From the NCBI RefSeq assembly GCF_004363555.1, contig NZ_SNZJ01000003.1, forward strand, positions 215,688 through 279,687: a stretch of 64,000 nucleotides of DNA. The letters run 5' to 3'. The position numbers and the translations under genes are program-made. Positions 25,332 through 31,951 of the stretch are shown piece by piece; position 1 is the stretch's first letter, and the number at the start of each line of letters is the position of its first letter. The stretch comes from Halomonas ventosae (GTDB lineage Bacteria; Pseudomonadota; Gammaproteobacteria; Pseudomonadales; Halomonadaceae). The notes beneath the pieces were generated by a model. It searched no databases. It worked only from the letters and a program-made list of their open reading frames with translations, and was not told the origin of the DNA.

Positions 25332-26271
25332 CCGTTCGATGGCACGCTTACTCCCTGATCGGCTGACCCGCTCGCTTACCGCCCGACCGGTGCTCGGCTC
25401 GTTGGCACTGATCCTCGCCATCGGGCTCTTCTGGGGCGGCAACTGGCCGGCAGTGCGCTTTATCCTTCGCGACCTGCCACCCTTCACCCTGCGCGCCATC
25501 GGCTTTACCGCTGGCGCACTGGTATTGCTGGGCTGGGCCCGCTGGCGGGGCCTTCCGCTTCGCGTGGGGGACGGGGAGTGGCCTTGGCTCGCGGTCACCG
25601 GACTGTTCACCATCCTTGGCTTCAACCTGGCGACCGCCTTTGGCCAGCTGCGCATGCCGACCTCCCAGGCGGCGATCATCGCCTTCACCATGCCATGCTG
25701 GGCATTGCTGATGGCCTGGGGGCTGCTCGATCAACGCATCACTCGGCGTCAGTGGTCAGGACTCGCATGCGGGCAGGCCGGCCTGCTGGTTCTCCTGGGC
25801 CCGGCCGCCCTGGCCGGCGGCAGCCAGGGCCTGCTGGGCCCCTTGATCATGCTGGTGGCAGCGATTTCCTGGGCCCTGGGCACCGTACTGATCAAGCGAC
25901 GCGGCACGTGGCAAAGCCATGCGGTCGTGGTCACCGGCTGGCAGTTCGCCATTTGCGCGGTCCCCATGATCGTGATGATGGTCGCCCTGGAGCCGATGCC
26001 TCGCCCTGGCGACTGGCACACGACGACCTGGCTGGCACTGGCTTACCACCTGCTGTTCTCGATCACCATCGCGCAGATGCTGTGGTTCATGAACGTCAAC
26101 CGCTTGTCCGTCGCCCAGGCCACCATCTCGACCCTGATCATCCCGACCGTTGGCGTTTCAAGCTCCATCCTGTTGCTCGGCGAGCCATTGAGCGCCAAGG
26201 TATTCATCGCCCTGATGCTGACGCTGGCAGCCGTGGCGATCGTCATGCTGCAAAGGAGGCCCTCCACATGA
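25324..26271 (+). CDS. DMT superfamily (EamA) transporter
   Basis: A 315-residue protein with about ten membrane helices in two EamA repeats. The first repeat contains LFWGGNWPAVRFILRDLPPFTLRAIGF; the second contains LVAAISWALGTVLIKRRG and ends with GVSSSILLLGEPLSAKVFIALMLTLAAVAIVML. EamA proteins are usually exporters of amino acids or metabolites. It overlaps the FAD enzyme gene by 8 bp and the GNAT gene by 4 bp. The next in-frame ATG (25339) is an alternative start. Confidence 0.9.
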   Translation: MADRSMARLLPDRLTRSLTARPVLGSLALILAIGLFWGGNWPAVRFILRDLPPFTLRAIGFTAGALVLLGWARWRGLPLRVGDGEWPWLAVTGLFTILGFNLATAFGQLRMPTSQAAIIAFTMPCWALLMAWGLLDQRITRRQWSGLACGQAGLLVLLGPAALAGGSQGLLGPLIMLVAAISWALGTVLIKRRGTWQSHAVVVTGWQFAICAVPMIVMMVALEPMPRPGDWHTTTWLALAYHLLFSITIAQMLWFMNVNRLSVAQATISTLIIPTVGVSSSILLLGEPLSAKVFIALMLTLAAVAIVMLQRRPST

Positions 26272-26711
26272 CACTGACAATCAGCATTCCGGGCGATACC
26301 GATCACGACGACTGGCGGCGCCTCTACCGCGGCTACGCCGAGTACTATGGCATGCCCATGGACGAGTCGACACTGGCCACCGTCTGGGACTGGATCCAGG
26401 ACGGCACACGACTGCAGGGGCTTCTGGCACGCGATGCGAACGGCCAGGCGGTGGGCCTGATGCACTTTCGTGCCATGCCCTCTCCGCTGCGCGGGGCCAT
26501 CGTCGGCTTCCTGGATGACCTCTTTGTCGACCCGGCACATCGCGGCACGGGTGCCGTCGATGAGATGATGGAGGCGCTGCGCCAAGAGGCCCGCCGGCAG
26601 GGCTGGCCCTTCGTGCGCTGGATCACCCGCGAGAACAACTATCGTGCACGGGGCGTCTATGACCGCTGCGCCAAGCGTACCGATTGGGTGACCTACCAAC
26701 TGGATCCTTGA
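26268..26711 (+). CDS. GNAT family N-acetyltransferase
   Basis: A 147-residue acetyltransferase. Start ATG at 26268 follows AAAGGAGG and overlaps the EamA stop (ATGA). Motif A, which binds acetyl-CoA, is LDDLFVDPAHRGTGAVDEMMEAL; the C-terminal part FVRWITRENNYRARGVYDRC is typical of the fold. It probably acetylates an amine, amino acid or peptide. Coupling to the exporter suggests modification before export or detoxification of an amino compound. Substrate unknown. Confidence 0.9.
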   Translation: MTLTISIPGDTDHDDWRRLYRGYAEYYGMPMDESTLATVWDWIQDGTRLQGLLARDANGQAVGLMHFRAMPSPLRGAIVGFLDDLFVDPAHRGTGAVDEMMEALRQEARRQGWPFVRWITRENNYRARGVYDRCAKRTDWVTYQLDP

Positions 26712-26747
26712 GCAACCCCACTATCCTTGACCAGTCAGGAGGATTCG

Positions 26748-27848
26748 ATGCCGACCTTTCCCAAGCCCCTCCGCGGAGAAGGCCCCAGCAACCCCTTCCC
26801 CGGGATCCGCGTGCTGGAGCGGCGCCTGGGCCGTGAGATCCCCCACCGCCTGGGCTCCAACGAGGGGCTCGACATGCCCCACCGCGCCCTGCGCGCGCAC
26901 TTCGGCGACGCCATGGTCGAGCATGCCTACTGCTACGGGGATTCGGAGGCGCTGGGCGTCCGCCAGCGGCTCGCCGAGCAGCAGGGCATCCCCCTCGAGG
27001 CCCTGCTGGTCGACGCCGGGGCCGACAGCCTGATCGCCCTCGCCCTGCGCACCGTGGCCGAGCCCGGCACCGCCGTGGTGGCCACCGCCGGCACCTACCC
27101 CACCTTCGGCTACTTCGCCCGGGGCCAGGGCTGCCGGCTGGTCGAGGTGCCCTACGAGGAGGCCCCGGGCCGCCTGGCCCCTGACCTCGAGGCCCTGGCC
27201 GACACGGCCCGCCGTGAGGAGGCCCGGCTGGTCTATCTGGCCAATCCCGACAACCCCAGCGGCCACCTGCATGACGACGCGGCCGTTCGCCGCCTGCGCG
27301 AGGCGCTGCCCGACGACTGCTGGCTGCTGCTCGACGAGGCCTACCACGACTTTCGCGAGGATGCCGAGTCTCCCTTCGCCCGTGAGGTGCTGCCCGGCGT
27401 GATCCGCCTGCGCACCCTCTCCAAGGCCCACGGGATGGCGGGGCTGCGCATCGGCTATGCCATCGCCGAGCCCGAGACCCTGGCGATGATGATGAAGGTA
27501 CGCATCCACTATGCGGTCTCGACCCTGACCCTGGCCGCCGCCGAGGTAGTGCTGGACCATCCCGACGAGACCCGCGAGCACATCGCCGCGGTGCTCAATC
27601 GCCGCGAGCGCCTGGCCGCGCACTTCCGCGCACTCGGCGCCGAGGTGCTGCCCAGCGCCACCAACTTCATCGGCATCCGGCTGCCCAGCGCCAAGCTCGC
27701 CGAGCGGGTCAATCGGGAACTGCTCGAGGCAGGGCGGCTGATTGCCCGCCCGGCTCATCCGGACCTCGGCCATGTGCTGCGTATCACCGCCGTGGAGGAT
27801 GCCCTGGTGCCCGGGCGACTTCAGATCCTGGAGGACGCCCTGCGATAG
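26748..27848 (+). CDS. Class I/II aminotransferase, HisC-like
   Basis: A 366-residue PLP aminotransferase related to histidinol-phosphate aminotransferase. ATG at 26748 follows AGGAGG; an in-frame TTG at 26727 is not preferred. Features are LGSNEGLDMPHRALRAHFGDAM, YLANPDNPSGHLH, LLDEAYHDF and the PLP-lysine motif LSKAHGMAGLRIGYAI. No his genes are nearby. It starts 36 bp after the GNAT gene and likely ends this operon, so an amino acid or phosphonate-like substrate linked to the imported peptide is more likely than histidine biosynthesis. Confidence 0.88.
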   Translation: MPTFPKPLRGEGPSNPFPGIRVLERRLGREIPHRLGSNEGLDMPHRALRAHFGDAMVEHAYCYGDSEALGVRQRLAEQQGIPLEALLVDAGADSLIALALRTVAEPGTAVVATAGTYPTFGYFARGQGCRLVEVPYEEAPGRLAPDLEALADTARREEARLVYLANPDNPSGHLHDDAAVRRLREALPDDCWLLLDEAYHDFREDAESPFAREVLPGVIRLRTLSKAHGMAGLRIGYAIAEPETLAMMMKVRIHYAVSTLTLAAAEVVLDHPDETREHIAAVLNRRERLAAHFRALGAEVLPSATNFIGIRLPSAKLAERVNRELLEAGRLIARPAHPDLGHVLRITAVEDALVPGRLQILEDALR

Positions 27849-27875
27849 CGGGGTTGCTCGCAGGGAACGATCGGC

Positions 27876-28193
27876 TCAGCAGCGACCCTGCATGCGCAAG
27901 CCCGGCGGGCAGAAGCCACCGCGGCGATAGTCGTCGTGGCGTCGCTCGGCATGGTGATAGCGATCGCGATCCCGATAGCGGCGATCCCGGTAATGGCGGT
28001 CTTCGTAGTGGCGCCACCGGTCGTCACGATCGCGGTAATGGCGATCATCACCGCGATAGTGGCGATGGCTGCCGTAGCCGTCGATCTCGACCAGAGGTTC
28101 GGACTTGATGCGTGCGGGCGTGTAGCTGCAGCCGGCCAGCGCCAGGGTCGAGGCCATCAGGGCAATCATCAACGGGCGCACGGGAATCCTCAT
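27876..28193 (-). CDS. Small basic lipoprotein, HRY/D-rich
   Basis: A 105-residue protein starting at MRIPVRPLMIALM, with a lipobox LALAGC (Cys22). After lipidation comes SYTPARIKSEPLVEIDGYGS, then a low-complexity stretch dominated by His, Arg, Tyr and Asp (about residues 44-90), and the ending GGFCPPGLRMQGRC. The conserved ends are shared with the 62-residue lipoprotein at 28398-28586, so the two are paralogues differing by the His/Arg-rich insert. The paired C-terminal cysteines may form a disulphide. Function unknown; metal or envelope binding is only a guess. Confidence 0.75.
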   Translation of the reverse strand: MRIPVRPLMIALMASTLALAGCSYTPARIKSEPLVEIDGYGSHRHYRGDDRHYRDRDDRWRHYEDRHYRDRRYRDRDRYHHAERRHDDYRRGGFCPPGLRMQGRC

Positions 28194-28397
28194 GGCGGTG
28201 TCCTCGCAAGTGGAGTGAGGGAGTGGGCCACCCTTCGATCCCTGTCGGGGGCACCCATGCCGCCGGCATGGTGCGGCTGCCTCTTCGGGCCGGGTGCCAT
28301 CAAACACCGTTTCCTATCAGGCTATGCCCTGCAAGCGCCGCCGCCAAGCGGGTAGCGAGGAAAGAGCGTGCAAGCCCGAGGGAAACACGGCACGCGC

Positions 28398-28586
28398 TCA
28401 GCAGCGCCCCTTCTTGGCCTGGCCCGGCGGACAGAAGTCGCCCCGGCGGTCGTAGTGGTCATGGCCGCGGTCGTCGTCGATGACGACCAGCGGTTCGGAC
28501 TGGATGCGCGCGGGCGTATAGCTGCAGCCGGCCAGGAAGAGGCTGGCGCCGAGCAGGCAGATCAGCAGCGTAGCGTGTCGGGTCAT
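28398..28586 (-). CDS. Minimal lipoprotein, paralogue of the neighbour
   Basis: A 62-residue protein with lipobox LFLAGC (Cys21) and the same frame as the gene at 27876: SYTPARIQSEPLVVIDDD after the Cys and GDFCPPGQAKKGRC at the end. The His/Arg repeat of the larger copy is shortened to GHDHYDRR. The mature protein is only about 42 residues. It lies 204 bp upstream of its paralogue on the same strand. No known function recognised. Confidence 0.75.
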   Translation of the reverse strand: MTRHATLLICLLGASLFLAGCSYTPARIQSEPLVVIDDDRGHDHYDRRGDFCPPGQAKKGRC

Positions 28587-28755
28587 GGAGAAACCTCCGT
28601 GTCAGGGTGCTGTGGGGTGGCATTCTAGCGAACCCTGGCCGCCCTACCCATGTGGCGCATCGGCGACGCAACTGTCGCCATATTGAGACAGTGGCCGTCG
28701 GGGAAAGGACGCGCGATAGTGGCGTGTCATTAGTCTGCAAACAGGTCGTTACGGA

Positions 28756-29964
28756 ATGGATGCGCTGCGCCGCCACACCCTGCTGATCATCGTCCTGGGC
28801 AGCCTGGTCATCTCGCTGGCCATGGGCCTGCGCCATGGCTTCGGCCTCTTCCTGGAACCGATGAGCAGTGACCTTGGCTGGGGACGGGAGGTCTTCGCCT
28901 TCGCCCTGGCGCTGCAGAACCTGATCTGGGGACTCTCCCAGCCCTTCAGCGGGGCCCTGGCCGATCGCTTCGGGGCCGCGCGGATCGTGGTGGTGGGTGG
29001 CCTGCTCTATGCCCTGGGGCTGGCCATGATGGGGCTCTCCGACTCGGCCCTGGGCATGTCGATGAGTGCCGGCCTGCTGATCGGCCTGGGGCTCTCGGGC
29101 ACTACCTTCTCGGTGATCCTCGGGGCCGTGGGCCGCGCCGTGCCTCCCGAGAAGCGCAGCCTGGCCATGGGCATCGTCAGTGCCGCCGGCTCCTTCGGCC
29201 AGTTCGCGATGCTGCCCGGCACCCTGGGGCTGCTGGAGTGGCTCGGCTGGTCCGCCGCCCTGCTGGTGATGGGCGCGCTGGCGGCCTTGATGGTGCCCCT
29301 GGGCGGGATGCTGCGCGACCGCCCCTCCCCCCGCCTGGCCAGCGACCTCTCGCTGGGCGCGGCGCTCGACGAGGCGGCCGGCCATCGTGGCTTCTGGCTG
29401 CTCTGCATGGGCTTCTTCGTCTGCGGCTTCCAGGTGGTGTTCATCGGCGTCCACCTGCCGGGCTACCTGGTCGACAGCGGCATCGCCGTGCAGGTGGGCA
29501 GCACCGTGCTGGCGCTGGTGGGCCTGTTCAACATCCTCGGCACCTACACCGCCGGATGGCTCGGCGGCTTTCTCTCCAAGCCGCGCCTGCTGACCTGGCT
29601 CTACCTGATCCGCGGCATGGTGATCACCGCCTTCCTCGTCGTGCCGCTGAGCCCGGCCAGCGCCTACCTGTTCGGTATCGCCATGGGCCTGCTGTGGCTC
29701 TCCACGGTGCCGCTGACCAACGGCATCGTTGCCTCGGTATTCGGCGTGCGTCACCTCTCGATGCTCGGCGGCATCGTATTCCTCTTCCACCAGCTGGGCT
29801 CCTTCATGGGCGTCTGGCTGGGCGGCTACTTCTACGACCTCAACGGCGACTACGACCTGGTGTGGCGACTCGCCATCCTGCTCTCCGTAGCGGCGGCGGC
29901 CCTGCACTGGTTCATCGACGAGGTGCCCGTGAAACGCCAGGCGAGTGCCGGGGCCGAGGCATGA
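28756..29964 (+). CDS. MFS transporter
   Basis: A 402-residue transporter with 12 predicted helices. LGWGREVFAFALALQNLIWGLSQPFSGALADRFGAARIVVVGGLLYALG contains the MFS motif A loop (ADRFGAARIV) after helix 2, and GVHLPGYLVDSGIAVQVGSTVLALVGLFNILG starts the second half. The overall pattern is closest to the monocarboxylate/oxalate-formate type MFS families. The stop codon overlaps the start of a 39-residue membrane peptide gene. Substrate unknown; an organic anion is plausible. Confidence 0.9.
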   Translation: MDALRRHTLLIIVLGSLVISLAMGLRHGFGLFLEPMSSDLGWGREVFAFALALQNLIWGLSQPFSGALADRFGAARIVVVGGLLYALGLAMMGLSDSALGMSMSAGLLIGLGLSGTTFSVILGAVGRAVPPEKRSLAMGIVSAAGSFGQFAMLPGTLGLLEWLGWSAALLVMGALAALMVPLGGMLRDRPSPRLASDLSLGAALDEAAGHRGFWLLCMGFFVCGFQVVFIGVHLPGYLVDSGIAVQVGSTVLALVGLFNILGTYTAGWLGGFLSKPRLLTWLYLIRGMVITAFLVVPLSPASAYLFGIAMGLLWLSTVPLTNGIVASVFGVRHLSMLGGIVFLFHQLGSFMGVWLGGYFYDLNGDYDLVWRLAILLSVAAAALHWFIDEVPVKRQASAGAEA

Positions 29965-30080
29965 GCCGCACGCGACGAGGGCTGCTCGCCCTGCTGGCCG
30001 TTGCGCCCCTGGCCCTGGCCTGGTGGGGCTGGCAGGCGCTGGATGCCAGCCTGCTGCTGCTCGGCAGCCGGTTGTGTTGA
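29961..30080 (+). CDS. 39-residue membrane peptide coupled to the MFS gene
   Basis: A short ORF begins at ATG 29961, overlapping the MFS stop as ATGA, and encodes 39 residues: a basic start (MSRTRRG), one hydrophobic helix (LLALLAVAPLALAWWGWQAL) and a short tail ending in SRLC. The overlap geometry matches the many genuinely coupled genes in this window. Small single-helix partners of MFS transporters are known in other bacteria, so it may be an accessory subunit. No homology claim is made; it could be a fortuitous ORF. Confidence 0.5.
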   Translation: MSRTRRGLLALLAVAPLALAWWGWQALDASLLLLGSRLC

Positions 30081-30168
30081 GGGCCACCTCGTCAAGCGAC
30101 AACGGCCAGCGAGACGCTCAGCGCCTCCAGCAAGACGCTCCCACAGAACATGACCAGGGGAAGGATCG

Positions 30169-31614
30169 ATGGTCGGTATCTCGGCGATCGCCATTGCGCT
30201 GCTGCTCTTGATGGTGCTGGCCTACCGCGGCCTCAGCCTGCTGATCCTGGCCCCGCTGCTGGCCGCACTGGTGGCTCTGGTCTCGGCCGACACGCCGCTT
30301 CTGGCCAGCTACACCCAGGTCTTCATGGGAGCCGCCGGCGACTTCATCGTTCGCTACTTCCCCCTGTTCCTGCTGGGGGCGGTGTTCGGCAAGCTGATGG
30401 AAGACTCGGGCAGCGCCGAGGTGCTGGCCGGCGCCATCGTCGAGCGCCTCGGCGATACCCGCGCCATCCTGTCGGTGGTGCTCTCCTGTGCGGTGATGAC
30501 CTACGGCGGCGTCTCTCTGTTCGTGGTGGCCTTCGCGGTCTACCCCATTGCCGCGGAACTGTTCCGTCAGGCCGGCCTGCCCAAGCGGCTGATCCCCGGC
30601 ACCATCGCCCTGGGCGCCTTCACCTTCACCATGACGGCGCTGCCGGGCACGCCGGCCATCCAGAATGCCATCCCCATGCCCTATTTCGGCACCTCGCCGT
30701 TTGCCGCGCCGGGGCTGGGCATCCTCACCGGCCTGGTCATGCTGGGGCTAGGGCAGGCCTGGCTGAACCACCGGGCACGCCGGGCACGGGCGACCGGCGA
30801 AGGCTACGGCAACCACCGGGAGACGGCACCCGCAGCCGTTCACCTCCGGGAACATGCGGCGGGGGAAGGCTTCGACCTGGCCGAGGTGACGGCAAGGCAG
30901 GCCCGCGACCTGCCTCCCCTGGTGCTGGCGCTGCTGCCGATCGTGCTGGTCATCGCCCTGAACCTGCTGTTCACGGCGGTGGTGATCCCCACCATGGACA
31001 CCGGGTATCTTGCCGAGCCGACTTATGGCGCGACCAGCATCGACTCGGTGCGCGGCGTCTGGTCGGTGATCGCCGCCCTGGTGATCGCCATCGGGGTCAT
31101 CATTGCCACCAACAGGAAACGGCTTGCGGACCTCACTACCACCCTGGACAGCGGTGCCAATGCCTCGCTGCTGCCGATCTTCAATACCGCCAGCCTGGTC
31201 GGCTTCGGCTCGGTGATCGCTTCCTTGGCGGCGTTCGAGACGATCAGCCTCTGGGTGACCTCGGTGGGCGGCGACAATCCGCTGATCTCGCTCGCCATTG
31301 CGGTCAACCTGCTGGCCGGCATGACCGGCTCGGCCTCCGGTGGCATGAGCATCGCCCTGGCCACGCTCGGCGACACCTACCTGGCAATGGGCCAGGGGGC
31401 CGATATCTCGCCCGACCTGCTGCACCGTGTCACGGCGGTGGCCACCGGCGGGCTGGATGCCCTGCCGCATAACGGCGCGGTGATCACGCTGCTCTCCATC
31501 TGTGGCCTGACGCACCGCCAGGCCTATCTCGATATCGCGGTGGTGGCCGTGGTGGTGCCCCTCATCTCGCTGGTGCTACTGATTATCCTCGGCAGCCTGG
31601 CAGGGTCGTTCTGA
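30169..31614 (+). CDS. GntP family permease
   Basis: A 481-residue permease with about 12-14 hydrophobic segments. GntP-like features are the N-terminal FPLFLLGAVFGKLMEDSGSAEVLAGAIVERLG, YGGVSLFVVAFAVYPIAAELFRQAGLPKRLIPGTIALGAFTFTMTALPGTPAIQNAIP, and the late VNLLAGMTGSASGGMSIALATLG and GGLDALPHNGAVITLLSICG. Relatives carry gluconate, 3-hydroxybutyrate or other hydroxyacids by proton symport. It follows the MFS/small peptide genes after 88 bp and could be a separate unit. Confidence 0.9.
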   Translation: MVGISAIAIALLLLMVLAYRGLSLLILAPLLAALVALVSADTPLLASYTQVFMGAAGDFIVRYFPLFLLGAVFGKLMEDSGSAEVLAGAIVERLGDTRAILSVVLSCAVMTYGGVSLFVVAFAVYPIAAELFRQAGLPKRLIPGTIALGAFTFTMTALPGTPAIQNAIPMPYFGTSPFAAPGLGILTGLVMLGLGQAWLNHRARRARATGEGYGNHRETAPAAVHLREHAAGEGFDLAEVTARQARDLPPLVLALLPIVLVIALNLLFTAVVIPTMDTGYLAEPTYGATSIDSVRGVWSVIAALVIAIGVIIATNRKRLADLTTTLDSGANASLLPIFNTASLVGFGSVIASLAAFETISLWVTSVGGDNPLISLAIAVNLLAGMTGSASGGMSIALATLGDTYLAMGQGADISPDLLHRVTAVATGGLDALPHNGAVITLLSICGLTHRQAYLDIAVVAVVVPLISLVLLIILGSLAGSF

Positions 31615-31951
31615 GACTGTAGGGGCATCGAGCCGCCGACCGGGTGGACGGGGAAAACGGCTCTGCCTGGGGGACCACCCGGCAATCGGCCCGCCCAGGG
31701 TGAGCGCCTCACCGGGTGCGACATCCGGGGTCGGCCGATGAACGTCGTGGCCAGCGTCCAGCAGGGTGGGGTGATGGTTGTCGGCCAAAGGCCTTCACCC
31801 GGCACGGCGGCACAGGTAATCTCGAGAGGCACCTTCGGCGCGTTTCCCACGACATCGGCCTCGGTTGACGCCGGTCAAGGTAGTCCATGCGGCCCTGGTG
31901 TGGAGTGAAGGGAAGGTTTCGTCCTCGAGGCTGGACAGGGAGACAGGTCCC
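31615..31951 (+). other. 337-bp gap upstream of the mrp operon
   Basis: No convincing gene is seen. CCGGGTGG (31640-31647) and CCACCCGG (31675-31682) can pair, so the GntP gene may end here or the region may be a structured leader. The mrp promoter must lie here unless it is read through from GntP, but no good -35/-10 pair was recognised. Confidence 0.4.

Noticed and set aside
23853..25691. Long opposite-strand frame across the FAD dehydrogenase and EamA genes
   Set aside because: No domain features; it crosses two confidently identified genes and is a composition artefact.
28671..28692. ACTGTC/GACAGT inverted repeat upstream of the MFS gene as an operator
   Set aside because: Only 6-bp arms with a 10-nt spacer and no local regulator gene; too weak to call.
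31615..31951. Possible riboswitch in the leader of the mrp operon
   Set aside because: Only one short stem is evident and no known riboswitch core could be recognised.
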